A DNA stretch of 64,000 bases from Algoriphagus sp. (GTDB lineage: Bacteria; Bacteroidota; Bacteroidia; Cytophagales; Cyclobacteriaceae). The notes below the pieces were generated by a model, which searched no databases, was not told the DNA's origin, and saw only the letters and a list, made by a program, of their open reading frames with translations. How positions within the stretch are numbered: position 1 is the stretch's first letter; each line of letters begins with the position of its first letter. The translations under genes were made by a program, and so were the position numbers. This document shows, piece by piece, positions 18,072 to 27,719 of the stretch. Location of the stretch: assembly GCA_029945945.1 (NCBI GenBank), contig JAQSDM010000011.1:310001-374000 (forward strand). The letters are read 5' to 3'.

Positions 18072-18186
18072 TAATCGACGACAGTCAACGGTCGACTGTC
18101 CACAGCAACTGCATTTGGACTTCAAACCTTGCTTTATTTTATCTTTTGAAAAACGCCAATTTATCAAACCAGATTATTGCTCCAAT
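18072..18186. repeat. Intergenic space with a GACAGTC hairpin repeat
   Basis: The gap between a plus-strand gene and convergent prmC contains GACAGTC (18080-18086), seven bases, then GACTGTC (18094-18100), embedded in GACGACAGTC and GTCGACTGTC. These sequences also occur at the crtD-recX junction. It is probably the same dispersed repeat family, and may act as a hairpin at the ends of both transcripts. Confidence 0.5.
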
Positions 18187-19023
18187 CTAATTTCTGGCGC
18201 AAGCAATTCTTTCTTTCCCGTTCAGATCTTTCACCACTTTGACATCCTTGTATCCAAGGCCAGTCAAGAGTTCTTTTATCTCAGATCCAAATTTTTCATG
18301 GATTTCGAAATAGAGTTTCCCTCCCGGTTTCAGGAGTTGTTTGCCTTTTGCTCCGATTACTTTGTAAAAAAGTAAAGGATCCTCATCGGGCACAAAAAGC
18401 GCCAATCCCGGCTCAAAATCGAGGACATTCCGATGCATTTCTGATTTCTCAGATTCCGGCACATACGGAGGATTGCTTACCAAAATATCAAGCTCCCGCA
18501 CATTCGGCATTTCAGTTAGAATATCACATTTCAGGAAACTGACATTTGACTTGAGCGATTCCCCATTTTTCCGGGCTACTTCCAAAGCCTTATCCGAAAT
18601 ATCTATTCCATAAACCTCCGGAGTTTTCATTTCCAGATCCAAACTGATCGGAATGCATCCAGTGCCCGTTCCGATATCCAGGATTTTCAGTCCGGCCCGA
18701 GGATTTTTCTTAATGATGAGATGGACCAATTCCTCCGTTTCATTTCTGGGAATCAGCGTGTGTTCATTGACCCAAAACTCCCTTCCGTAAAATGGTCCTT
18801 TTCCCAAAATATACTGAATAGGCTCTCCTGATTTCAGCCTTTCAAAATCCAGTTGGAGCGCTTCCGGCAAATCCTCTTCCTTCAAAAAATGCATCATATC
18901 CACCCGCCTCAAACCCAAATGATGCTCCAGCAACCAATTGACCAGATTCTCCGCCTCTTCGGTGGAATATTGGGTGAGCTCTGCTGCCCAATGCTGAACA
19001 AGTTCCTGATAGTTATTTGGCAT
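18187..19023 (-). CDS. prmC: Peptide chain release factor N5-glutamine methyltransferase
   Basis: Methylates the GGQ glutamine of release factors RF1 and RF2. The 278-aa protein has the N-terminal helical domain, SAM-binding ILDIGTGTGCIPI, and the catalytic NPPY motif in ILVSNPPYVPESE. Convergent with the TPK-like gene, and divergent from the rRNA methyltransferase gene with about 140 nt between the start codons used here. Confidence 0.96.
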   Translation of the reverse strand: MPNNYQELVQHWAAELTQYSTEEAENLVNWLLEHHLGLRRVDMMHFLKEEDLPEALQLDFERLKSGEPIQYILGKGPFYGREFWVNEHTLIPRNETEELVHLIIKKNPRAGLKILDIGTGTGCIPISLDLEMKTPEVYGIDISDKALEVARKNGESLKSNVSFLKCDILTEMPNVRELDILVSNPPYVPESEKSEMHRNVLDFEPGLALFVPDEDPLLFYKVIGAKGKQLLKPGGKLYFEIHEKFGSEIKELLTGLGYKDVKVVKDLNGKERIACARN

Positions 19024-19137
19024 CTCTTTGTGATTGTCTCAAATGTACTCAGCCTGAGTTTCTCCGGCAAAAAAGATGCAATGGGCCAAGCCAGAACCGC
19101 TTTTATTTCAAAAAGGGCGAAGCTCAGGATTTCCCCT

Positions 19138-19145
19138 TACCTTTG
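19138..19145 (+). promoter_or_regulatory. Candidate -7 promoter box of the rRNA methyltransferase gene
   Basis: TACCTTTG matches TAnnTTTG exactly and lies 17 nt before the ATG at 19163. It is downstream of the earlier in-frame ATG at 19076, which argues for the later start. No clear -33 TTTG is seen at the right distance. Confidence 0.45.
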
Positions 19146-19162
19146 TGGAGAATTTATCACCC

Positions 19163-20368
19163 ATGAAACTACATAACAACACCATACGAGGCGTCCATAC
19201 TGCCCTAGCCGCAATTTTCGAAGAAGGCCAGTATGCAGACAAAGTCATCGAGCGTACGCTGAAATCCAATCCAAAATGGGGAGTTCGCGATCGCTCTTTC
19301 ATCGCCGAAACGACCTATGAAATGGTGCGTTGGTGGAGATTGATCAATTTCCTCAGCCCTTCAAAAGACTATTACGATCTCTTTGGCACTTATTGGTTGA
19401 TGCAGGGTCACAGCCTGCCACCTTGGGAGGAATTTGAGCGAATCAATCCTGATAAAATCAAAGGCAAATACGAGAAACTCGAAGATCCGGCCATGCTGGA
19501 ATCTGTTCCGGATTGGCTTTTTAAGTTGGGTGAAAAAGAGTTGGGTGAAAAATGGGAAGCAGAAATCCACAGCCTGAACCAGGAAGCTCAGGTGGTATTG
19601 AGAGTAAATACCCTGAAAACAACCCGCGAGGACCTCAAAAATACGCTTGCCGCAGATAACATCACCACGCATATCATGAAAGGATATCCTGATGCGTTGA
19701 TCCTGGACGAGCGTCAGAATGTCTTCAGACATCCTTCTTTCAAAGCTGGATTATTTGAAGTTCAGGATGCTTCCTCTCAGTTGGTGGCAGAAGCTTTGGC
19801 TGTGGAACCGGGAATGCGGGTGATCGATGCCTGTGCAGGTGCCGGTGGAAAAGCACTTCATTTGGCTGCTTTGATGGAAAACAAAGGAAAAATCCTGTGT
19901 ATGGATGTGGAAGACTGGAAACTTCAGCAGACAAAATTGAGAGCAAGAAGAGACGGGGTATCGATAATCGAACCCAAAGTGATCGAAGGCTCCAAAACCA
20001 TCAAGCGACTCAAAGAATCTGCGGATCGATTGCTTTTGGACGTGCCTTGCTCAGGACTGGGAGTGCTTCGCCGAAATCCGGACACCAAATGGAAACTTAG
20101 CCTTGAGTCCATCGAGAAAGTCCAGAAAACGCAGCAGGAAATCCTTCAATCTTATCCATCCATGCTCAAGCCGGGCGGACAGATGGTTTATGCGACTTGC
20201 AGTATTTTGCCTTCGGAAAATGAAGACCAAATCAAAAAATTTCTGGAAAGTGAAATTGGAAAAGACTTTGAATTGATCGAGGATAAAAAAGTCCTTGCTC
20301 AGGAAAGCGGCTTCGACGGATTTTACATCGCACGACTGAAAAAGAAAGAGGCTGCAAAGCAGATTTAA
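19163..20368 (+). CDS. RsmB/NOP2-family RNA cytosine-C5 methyltransferase
   Basis: SAM-dependent m5C methyltransferase acting on rRNA (or tRNA). The ATG at 19163 gives 401 aa and agrees with a promoter box just upstream. The ATG at 19076 would add 29 residues unlike the family. The motifs are the SAM loop IDACAGAGGKALHLAAL, LLDVPCSGLGVLRRNPDTKW with the first catalytic Cys, and MVYATCSILPSENE with the second. The N-terminal region resembles the NusB-like domain of RsmB. Exact target (RsmB or another) is not decidable from sequence alone. Confidence 0.9.
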   Translation: MKLHNNTIRGVHTALAAIFEEGQYADKVIERTLKSNPKWGVRDRSFIAETTYEMVRWWRLINFLSPSKDYYDLFGTYWLMQGHSLPPWEEFERINPDKIKGKYEKLEDPAMLESVPDWLFKLGEKELGEKWEAEIHSLNQEAQVVLRVNTLKTTREDLKNTLAADNITTHIMKGYPDALILDERQNVFRHPSFKAGLFEVQDASSQLVAEALAVEPGMRVIDACAGAGGKALHLAALMENKGKILCMDVEDWKLQQTKLRARRDGVSIIEPKVIEGSKTIKRLKESADRLLLDVPCSGLGVLRRNPDTKWKLSLESIEKVQKTQQEILQSYPSMLKPGGQMVYATCSILPSENEDQIKKFLESEIGKDFELIEDKKVLAQESGFDGFYIARLKKKEAAKQI

Positions 20369-20429
20369 TACCTACCACATTTAAAATCAGAAAGTTATTT
20401 TCTAGATTCATGAGATAAACCATCGTCTC

Positions 20430-20882
20430 ATGAATCTGGAACTTATTTTTTCGATCGCCAACTCACTCGCTTTAATTAGCTGGATTTTACTTTTTATCCT
20501 TTTCGAAAAACGTTGGGTTTACAAGCTGCTTTTTTCAGGAGTATTCGTAGCAATGGGAATTGTCTATTTGATCTTCATCATCAAGGGTCTGGGAGGAGAT
20601 GCTCAGGGAAGTTTTGATACGCTCGCAAATGTGAAGTTGCTGTTCACCAACGATGAAGCCGTTTTGGCAGGTTGGATCCATTACCTTGTTTTTGATTTAT
20701 TTGTGGGGATGTGGATCTGCCAGGACGCTGCAAAGACCGGGATCAATCGATGGATTTTGCTCCCATGTTTACTGTTGACCTTTTTGGTTGGTCCTGCGGG
20801 GTTGTTACTTTACATTATAATCCGAGTCGTTTATCTTCGAAAATTTCCACAAGATCCCTATGCTGGCAACATGGTACTATGA
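20430..20882 (+). CDS. ABA4-like family membrane protein (DUF4281)
   Basis: 150 aa, four predicted membrane segments (roughly residues 5-25, 32-52, 80-100, 107-130). The FTNDEAVLAGWIHYLVFDLFVGMW segment with the polar H-x4-D, and LLTFLVGPAGLLLYII, match the ABA4-like family. In plants the founding member is needed for neoxanthin synthesis; bacterial function is unknown. It overlaps the next gene by 23 bp and is convergent with nothing. A carotenoid link in this pigmented group is plausible but unproven. Confidence 0.75.
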   Translation: MNLELIFSIANSLALISWILLFILFEKRWVYKLLFSGVFVAMGIVYLIFIIKGLGGDAQGSFDTLANVKLLFTNDEAVLAGWIHYLVFDLFVGMWICQDAAKTGINRWILLPCLLLTFLVGPAGLLLYIIIRVVYLRKFPQDPYAGNMVL

Positions 20883-21633
20883 GTTAAAAAGGCGTAATCC
20901 ACTATTGGCTAAAGCCGGAGCAATTGGTTTCGTGATTGCAATTGGGCTGTTTATCTTGTCATTTTTTAATCAGCACGAATTGCTTGGAGTAAGCATTTGG
21001 AACAAACCCATCAAGTTTTTTATCTCTGTCAGTATCTATTTTTGGACGATGGGATGGCTGATGGAAAATCTCAATCAACCCAAAAAAGTCTCCCGTATCA
21101 GTCTTTTCATGTTTTTATTGCTGACCTGGGAATTGGTAATCATCACATTTCAGGCAATGCGGGGCGTGCAATCTCATTATAACATCAGTAGTTACTTCGA
21201 TTCCGCATTATTCCAACTCATGGGAATTATGATCTTCCTCAATTCTGTGGTTGCGGCCTGGGTACTATTTCTCTTTACCAAAGTCAAAACCCTTCCAAAA
21301 GGCTATTTGATGGGAATCCAAATTGGATTGATAATCTTTCTTATCGCAGGATTTGAGGGATTTTTTATGGCAGGTCGGCTTGGTCACACCATCGGAGCTC
21401 CGGATGGTCAAGAGGGTATATTCTTTTTGGGCTGGGCAAAAGCGTATGGAGATCTTCGGATTTTCCATTTTTTAGGGCTGCATTCAATCCAGGTTTTATC
21501 TTTTATTGGTTGGTATTTTTTCAAAAATCAACCCGAAAAAATCACAGTTGTGGGACTCATTTATTTTCTGTTGAGTAGTGCAACTCTGTGGTTGGCTCTG
21601 GAGGGAAAAGGCTTGTTTAGCTTAATCAAATGA
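20860..21633 (+). CDS. Multi-pass membrane protein, unknown
   Basis: 257 aa with about seven hydrophobic segments. The ATG at 20860 lies inside the end of the ABA4-like gene (23-bp overlap), so the pair is translationally coupled. Polar residues within or near the membrane (WNKPIKFFISVSIYFWT, AMRGVQSHYNISS, HFLGLHSIQVL) include several His, which could bind haem or metal or act catalytically. I do not recognise the family; it appears to be a conserved Bacteroidota membrane protein. Confidence 0.7.
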   Translation: MLATWYYELKRRNPLLAKAGAIGFVIAIGLFILSFFNQHELLGVSIWNKPIKFFISVSIYFWTMGWLMENLNQPKKVSRISLFMFLLLTWELVIITFQAMRGVQSHYNISSYFDSALFQLMGIMIFLNSVVAAWVLFLFTKVKTLPKGYLMGIQIGLIIFLIAGFEGFFMAGRLGHTIGAPDGQEGIFFLGWAKAYGDLRIFHFLGLHSIQVLSFIGWYFFKNQPEKITVVGLIYFLLSSATLWLALEGKGLFSLIK

Positions 21634-21708
21634 CCCGGATTTTGAAATAATATTTGAATCTTACTCAGATTGAGTCATCTTTTCCATATAATTTTTGCCG
21701 GCGACTGG

Positions 21709-21737
21709 TTTGCCATTGGATTTTGTATGTAACTTTG
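21709..21737 (+). promoter_or_regulatory. guaB promoter
   Basis: TTTG (21709-21712), a 17-nt spacer, and TAACTTTG (21730-21737) form a complete Bacteroidota-type -33/-7 pair. Transcription would start about 25-30 nt before the ATG at 21775. This is the clearest promoter in the window. Confidence 0.65.
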
Positions 21738-21738
21738 A

Positions 21739-23250
<1,512 letters not shown>

Positions 23251-23255
23251 TCAGC

Positions 23256-23291
23256 AAAAAAAAAAATCGGCTCAATGCCGATTTTTTTTTA
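23256..23291. terminator. Bidirectional terminator between guaB and the RES toxin gene
   Basis: An A run, stem ATCGGC (23266-23271), loop TCAAT, stem GCCGAT (23277-23282), then a T run form a hairpin that works on both strands and serves the convergent guaB and RES genes. Confidence 0.85.
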
Positions 23292-23310
23292 TCCAAGAAC
23301 ATGAAGCTGG

Positions 23311-23769
23311 CTAGCTGTTCACCTCAAAACTCACATCCCATTCTTCAACAAGTTTTACGCGCTGAAGAAAATCGGTGTGAAATGGATTGATCAACAAGTT
23401 ATACTCGGTTGGATAGCTCTTAATGGGAATTCTGCAGGATGGGACTTTTAAAACAGGGGATATCATTCCTTTTGCCCAAGCTGTTCCAAATTCCTGAGTG
23501 GAGCGGGGATGAGGTCTGTTTTTCCAATCTGCAGGCAGTTGACTCGCATCGAGTTCGGGGATTTCCCCGTCAATTTCCAGGGAGATCAGTTTCCAAGAGC
23601 TTTGAGTGACCACCGGACCCTTGATGCTGAGCAGTTCAAGGAAATTCAAGGAACTGACGCTGCAGGCATAAATCATCGGTGTGCCGTATTGATTCCAGCG
23701 GCCCGGCGCCATTCCATAACCCAAACCACTTCTGCCAGACAATGCTTCAATGAGCCTGAAATACCGCAT
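23311..23769 (-). CDS. RES-domain toxin (NAD+ phosphorylase family)
   Basis: 152-aa RES-domain protein. Characterised RES toxins (MbcT type) degrade NAD+ by phosphorolysis. Visible conserved features are R5 near the N-terminus, GRWNQYGTPMIYACS (about residues 23-37) with R24 and Y34, E45 in NFLELL, and the C-terminal EYNLLINP motif. Length is typical. It lies 3 nt downstream of the Xre/DUF2384 antitoxin gene in the usual antitoxin-first order. Confidence 0.9.
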   Translation of the reverse strand: MRYFRLIEALSGRSGLGYGMAPGRWNQYGTPMIYACSVSSLNFLELLSIKGPVVTQSSWKLISLEIDGEIPELDASQLPADWKNRPHPRSTQEFGTAWAKGMISPVLKVPSCRIPIKSYPTEYNLLINPFHTDFLQRVKLVEEWDVSFEVNS

Positions 23770-23772
23770 TGA

Positions 23773-24240
23773 TCAGAGGATATTGCCCCAGGAAATCGCC
23801 TCAAGCGCCTGATCCACCAATTCAATCCCGTACGGATTCTTGAGAAGAATCGATGGCTTTTGCTGACCCAGAGATGAATTGGGAGTGTGCAACCATGCTG
23901 AAAGCAGAGCCTCTGAACCAAATATCCGAATGCCTTTGGCGATTATCTGATCCATCTCGAGCAGGTTTTTGGTGAGTATCTTGGTAAGCTTACGATCTTC
24001 TTTTTTCCAGCGGAAAAGCGTGCTGGGATCAACCTCCAGCAAATCCGCGATATCAGACTGAGTATATTCCAGAAAATCAAATAAGACTGAAGTCTCTTTG
24101 AAATCGAGTGAACTGGAGTAGGCCTCAACAGGCTCATTGACTACTGCAGGTGAGTCCTGAAAAAAATGATAGGGCTTTTTGCCTGTCTCTAGAATCTGAT
24201 CATTGGACTCTCCAAAAGAAATCTTCCAGGAATGTGTCAT
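23773..24240 (-). CDS. Xre/MbcA-type antitoxin (DUF2384)
   Basis: 155-aa partner of the RES toxin. The middle segment FLEYTQSDIADLLEVDPSTLFRWKK is a helix-turn-helix of the Xre-like type, and the C-terminus (IFGSEALLSAWLHTPNSSLG ... NPYGIELVDQALEAISWG) is the DUF2384 toxin-binding domain that blocks the NAD+ site. Known pairs are autoregulated. Here, repeats of ATTTGCAATA lie 44 and 66 nt upstream of the start codon and could be its operator. Confidence 0.92.
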   Translation of the reverse strand: MTHSWKISFGESNDQILETGKKPYHFFQDSPAVVNEPVEAYSSSLDFKETSVLFDFLEYTQSDIADLLEVDPSTLFRWKKEDRKLTKILTKNLLEMDQIIAKGIRIFGSEALLSAWLHTPNSSLGQQKPSILLKNPYGIELVDQALEAISWGNIL

Positions 24241-24264
24241 ATGTCAATCAATTAATCTCCACTA

Positions 24265-24315
24265 ATTTACAATCTTTTCTCTGATTTGCAATATTCAATT
24301 CATTTATTTGCAATA
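24265..24315. promoter_or_regulatory. Candidate operator repeats of the RES-Xre system
   Basis: ATTTGCAATA occurs exactly at 24284-24293 and 24306-24315, with starts 22 bp apart (about two helical turns). A weaker copy, ATTTACAAT, is at 24265-24273. They lie directly upstream of the antitoxin start on the minus strand, as expected for cooperative binding by an Xre-type regulator. Confidence 0.5.
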
Positions 24316-24366
24316 GACTGATTTAGGAAAATAAATTTTGAAAAACGCTCTTTTCAACCCCAAAAA

Positions 24367-24849
24367 CTACTCTTTTCCCAAGAGATTTTTAATCTCATAA
24401 TCCTGCAAATGCGCATTCAGCCAACCGGCTTCGAGGGTTGCTCCATATTTTTTGTAGAAATTAATCGCAGGCTCATTCCAGTCGAGCACTTGCCACATCA
24501 TTCCGGTGCAGTTCGCTTCGAGTGACTTTGCCATGACTTGATCAAAAAGCAGCTTTCCTGCTCCATTTCCACGCTCAGACTCTGTGACAACTATATCCTC
24601 GAGATACAATCTTTTCCCCTTCCAGGTACTGTATCGATAATAATAGACTGCGATCCCGATGATTTCGCTTGTACTGTTTTTCACACAAACATAAAATCCA
24701 TAGACCGGATTGGGACCAAAACCATCCTCTTTCATCAGTTCAAGCGTATTCGTCACTTGCTCGGGTGCCTTTTCATACAGGGCCAATTCATTAATCAATT
24801 CCAAAACCCTTGGGAGATCATCAATTTTCCCTTCTCTTAATGAATACAT
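24367..24849 (-). CDS. GNAT family N-acetyltransferase (SSAT-like)
   Basis: Acetyl-CoA-dependent N-acetyltransferase. From the ATG at 24849 (an upstream TTG at 24855 adds two residues) it is 160 aa. The motif A segment LEDIVVTESERGNGAGKLLFDQV contains the acetyl-CoA pyrophosphate loop, followed by WQVLDWNEPAINFYKKYGA. The opening IREGKxxDxxxVLxLIxELAxYEKAP and the overall size match spermidine/diamine (SSAT-like) acetyltransferases. The substrate is probably a small amine or thialysine-like compound; not certain. Confidence 0.85.
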   Translation of the reverse strand: MYSLREGKIDDLPRVLELINELALYEKAPEQVTNTLELMKEDGFGPNPVYGFYVCVKNSTSEIIGIAVYYYRYSTWKGKRLYLEDIVVTESERGNGAGKLLFDQVMAKSLEANCTGMMWQVLDWNEPAINFYKKYGATLEAGWLNAHLQDYEIKNLLGKE

Positions 24850-24923
24850 AGTCAAATTTGTAAATATGTGTAATTTGGTTTTCCCTATTTCGAAGGGCTA
24901 AATTTAGTCAAATCAATTTAAGA

Positions 24924-25694
24924 ATGTTTTTAGCGATCGACGCCGGCAATTCAAATGTAGTCTTTGCCCTTTTTGATGAGAAAAGTGGCAAATGGACCAA
25001 TCAATTCCGGTTGGAAACGAATACCCCGAAACTGATTTCTCAACTCGGGAAAAAGGTCCCTTTGTATTTTCTGGAGCATGGAATCCATACTTCAGATATC
25101 AAATCTGTAGGTTTCAGTTCTGTGGTACCAGAAATAAACCCCATCATTCAGCAGTTTTGCCAGAGATATTTTGGCATTGAGCCTTATACGATTTCTGCGA
25201 AAAGCTATGATTCGCTCCCTGTCCGATCTCTCCGGCCAAATGAAATCGGTACTGACCTGATGTGCAATGTGATGGCAGCTTATTCGAAGTATCTAAAACC
25301 TGTTATCGTGGTGGATTTTGGGACGGCTCTGACTTTCACCGCAGTGGATGCAGATGGGCAGATTTTAGGAATAAATATCGTCCCGGGACTGAAAACAGCG
25401 ATAAAATCCCTTTTCACAAACACCTCCAAACTTCCTGAGGTCAAACTGGAACTTCCCGAATCTGCTTTGGGAAAAGACACGATTCATGCGATTCAAGCCG
25501 GGATTTTGTATGGATACACGGGTTTGGTCAAGGGGATGATTGAGACGATTAAAACTGAAACAAATCTTGATTTTACCATTGTAGCAACCGGTGGATTAGC
25601 TGCTATCCTGACTCCGCTGAAAGATACTTTTGATGACATCGACCGAAACCTAACCTTGGAAGGATTAAGGCTGATTACAGAGGCAAATAGTTAA
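24924..25694 (+). CDS. coaX: Type III pantothenate kinase
   Basis: First enzyme of CoA synthesis, phosphorylating pantothenate. 256 aa with an ASKHA fold: phosphate motif IDAGNSNVVFALF at the N-terminus, RPNEIGTDLMCN (pantothenate and dimer region), VVDFGTALTFTAVD, and GIVPG-like NIVPGLK plus VATGGLA. It is divergent from the GNAT gene. The stop codon region overlaps the convergent M23 gene by 4 nt. Confidence 0.95.
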   Translation: MFLAIDAGNSNVVFALFDEKSGKWTNQFRLETNTPKLISQLGKKVPLYFLEHGIHTSDIKSVGFSSVVPEINPIIQQFCQRYFGIEPYTISAKSYDSLPVRSLRPNEIGTDLMCNVMAAYSKYLKPVIVVDFGTALTFTAVDADGQILGINIVPGLKTAIKSLFTNTSKLPEVKLELPESALGKDTIHAIQAGILYGYTGLVKGMIETIKTETNLDFTIVATGGLAAILTPLKDTFDDIDRNLTLEGLRLITEANS

Positions 25695-26359
25695 AGCCCT
25701 TCACACCTCAACACCAAATTCGGGTCTGGGCAATTTGTCTTATAAAACTCCAAATCCTTTTTCGCAGCCACTCCGGGATAATCGCCAACATTTCCTTGTA
25801 AATCCCACATCATCTGGAAATGCAAATGAGGCGGCCAATCCCCATTCTCAGGAAAAGGCCCGACATGGCAAAGTAAATCTCCGGCTTTGACTTCCTTCCC
25901 AACTTCCAATCCATCCAAGTCTGAAAGAAAAAGGTGCCCATACAATGAGAAAAGAGGATTTCCTTCCACTTCATGCTCCAGGATGATGGTTGCTCCATAA
26001 TTTCCAAAACCAGCATTGTCCTGAAAACTATGGACCTTCCCGGCTAATGGTGCATAAACCGGAGCTCCGGCTTCAGTCCAGATATCAATTCCCATATGGA
26101 TATTTCGAAACTCAGAATCCTCCGTCGAAAATACTTCACTCCTTTTGTAAATCGCCCGATTCTCCAGGTAGCCACCAATTCCGTATTTCTTGCCATTCCT
26201 TTTTATCTGGTCAAAAACATAGGTATCAAAACTTGTTGTATTCCCTAAATCAACATTCAACAACTCTTTATTTTCAGCACTGAAATCCAATTTCATCGTG
26301 TTCTCAGCAGTCAGCGTTTCCCCCATCACAGGGAAAAAATCCAAGTTGGTCCATATCAT
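25691..26359 (-). CDS. M23-family metallopeptidase without a signal peptide
   Basis: 222 aa with the LytM/M23 zinc site complete: H88 and D92 (HMGIDIW), H142 (LYGHL), H178-x-H180 (PPHLHFQ). M23 enzymes usually cut peptidoglycan cross-bridges in the periplasm. No signal peptide or membrane segment precedes this domain (the N-terminus is acidic and polar), which is unusual. M23 domains are also found fused to aminotransferase/phosphotransferase proteins in the cytoplasm, so a non-wall role is possible. Alternative starts at Met12 and Met22 would not add a signal peptide. Confidence 0.85.
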   Translation of the reverse strand: MIWTNLDFFPVMGETLTAENTMKLDFSAENKELLNVDLGNTTSFDTYVFDQIKRNGKKYGIGGYLENRAIYKRSEVFSTEDSEFRNIHMGIDIWTEAGAPVYAPLAGKVHSFQDNAGFGNYGATIILEHEVEGNPLFSLYGHLFLSDLDGLEVGKEVKAGDLLCHVGPFPENGDWPPHLHFQMMWDLQGNVGDYPGVAAKKDLEFYKTNCPDPNLVLRCEGL

Positions 26360-26396
26360 CCGGTGAAATTAGGGAAAGGGAATTGACTTGAAAAAT

Positions 26397-26472
26397 GAGA
26401 TTAGGAGATTGAGATACTTAGAGATTGGAGATTAATCCCGATTCTCAAATTCTCTTTTCTCTTAATCTCTCC
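26397..26472. repeat. Purine-rich imperfect palindrome upstream of the dehydratase gene
   Basis: The left half repeats GAGATTAGGAGATTGAGA and TTAGAGATTGGAGATTA, and the right half reads ATTCTCAAATTCTCTTTTCTC and TTAATCTCTCC. The halves are imperfect reverse complements. It ends 19 nt before the ATG and looks like another short dispersed intergenic element. Confidence 0.5.
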
Positions 26473-26491
26473 ATTTAGCTATTTTCGACCC

Positions 26492-27442
26492 ATGGAAACA
26501 AACTTCCCAACCCTCTCTGATATCCGTGCCGCTCACGCCCGCATCCAGTCATTCATCCACCGAACTCCTATTTTGACTTCGACTGCAATCAATGAAATCG
26601 CCGGATGTGAGATTTTTTTCAAATGTGAGAATTTCCAGAAAGTGGGAGCTTTCAAGGCCCGGGGTGCTGCGAATGCGGTAATGAAACTTACCCCTCAGGA
26701 GCGCACAAAAGGTGTGGCCACGCATAGCTCAGGAAATCATGCGGCGGCTTTGGCAAGAGCGGCATCTGTGGCGGGGATTCCATCCTACATCGTGATGCCA
26801 TCTAATGCTCCCGAGATCAAAAAGAAAGCGGTGAAAGGCTACGGCGGTGAAATCATCGAGTGTGAACCTAATCTCAAAGCCCGGGAAACAACGCTGGAAT
26901 CTGTCGTGGCACGTACTGGAGCTACGTTCATTCCACCTTACGATTACCTGGATGTGATCGAGGGACAAGCCACTTGCGCACTCGAACTGATGGAAGATCA
27001 GCCGGATCTTGATATCATCATGGCTCCTGTAGGAGGTGGCGGATTATTGGGAGGAACCGCCTTGACTGCTCATTATCTCAATCCTAATGTGGAAGTGATC
27101 GCCGGAGAACCTGCCGGTGCGGATGATGCTTTTCAGTCTTTTCATGCCGGTAAAATCATTCCTCAAACCGGACCCAATACGATCGCCGACGGTCTTTTGA
27201 CTTCCCTCGGAAAGCTGAATTTCGAACTGATCCAAAACTACGTGGATGATATTTTGCTGGCTACCGATCCGCAAATCATCGAAGCCATGCGTCTGATCTA
27301 CGAGCGAATGAAAATCGTCATCGAGCCATCCTGCGCCGTTCCGCTTGCCGCTTTACTCGCAAACAAAGGCAGATTCGAAGGTAAAAAAGTCGGAATTATC
27401 CTTTCCGGCGGAAATGTGGATTTGGGGAAATTGCCTTTTTGA
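26492..27442 (+). CDS. PLP-dependent serine/threonine dehydratase (serine racemase-like)
   Basis: Fold-type II PLP enzyme of 316 aa. Lys55 (GAFKARGA) binds PLP, HSSGNHAAA contacts the substrate carboxylate and PVGGGGLLGG cradles the phosphate. It lacks the C-terminal ACT-like domain of biosynthetic IlvA, so it is catabolic threonine dehydratase or serine racemase/dehydratase-like. EPAGADDAFQSF and TIADGL resemble the metal-binding region of serine racemases. Single gene, convergent with the acp end of the next operon. Confidence 0.9.
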   Translation: METNFPTLSDIRAAHARIQSFIHRTPILTSTAINEIAGCEIFFKCENFQKVGAFKARGAANAVMKLTPQERTKGVATHSSGNHAAALARAASVAGIPSYIVMPSNAPEIKKKAVKGYGGEIIECEPNLKARETTLESVVARTGATFIPPYDYLDVIEGQATCALELMEDQPDLDIIMAPVGGGGLLGGTALTAHYLNPNVEVIAGEPAGADDAFQSFHAGKIIPQTGPNTIADGLLTSLGKLNFELIQNYVDDILLATDPQIIEAMRLIYERMKIVIEPSCAVPLAALLANKGRFEGKKVGIILSGGNVDLGKLPF

Positions 27443-27470
27443 AAGGATTAATTAGCCGGGTGAATTCAAA

Positions 27471-27719
27471 TTACCCATTCACTTTCTTGTCCAAATAAGC
27501 CAACAGCGATTTCAGACTGATGGTTTTTCCGTAATCTTCTTCCGGTATTTCCACATTCAGCTTTTCGCTGATAGCGACAATAAACTGAAGTGCATCAAAT
27601 GAATCGATATTGAGGGCCTCTCTGATATTTTCCTCAGGCATCAATCGCGACGGGTCTGTCTCAGGAGCGATTCTTTGGAGCAATTGAAAAACTGTTTTTT
27701 TGATTTCTTCCTCAGTCAT
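27471..27719 (-). CDS. Acyl carrier protein linked to a 2-oxoacid dehydrogenase operon
   Basis: 82-aa acyl carrier protein with the phosphopantetheine site Ser40 in NIDSFDALQF and an acidic helix II. Its start overlaps the E2 gene stop by 4 nt (ATGA), making it the last gene of an AcsA-E1alpha-E1beta-E2-ACP operon. It is clearly not the fatty-acid acpP, which normally carries DSLDTVE and sits with fabF. Its acyl load could come from the dehydrogenase complex or the ligase, but this is inference. Confidence 0.9.
   Translation of the reverse strand: MTEEEIKKTVFQLLQRIAPETDPSRLMPEENIREALNIDSFDALQFIVAISEKLNVEIPEEDYGKTISLKSLLAYLDKKVNG

Noticed and set aside
19076..19162. N-terminal extension of the rRNA methyltransferase
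   Set aside because: A -7 box lies downstream of this ATG, and the extra 29 residues do not resemble the family.
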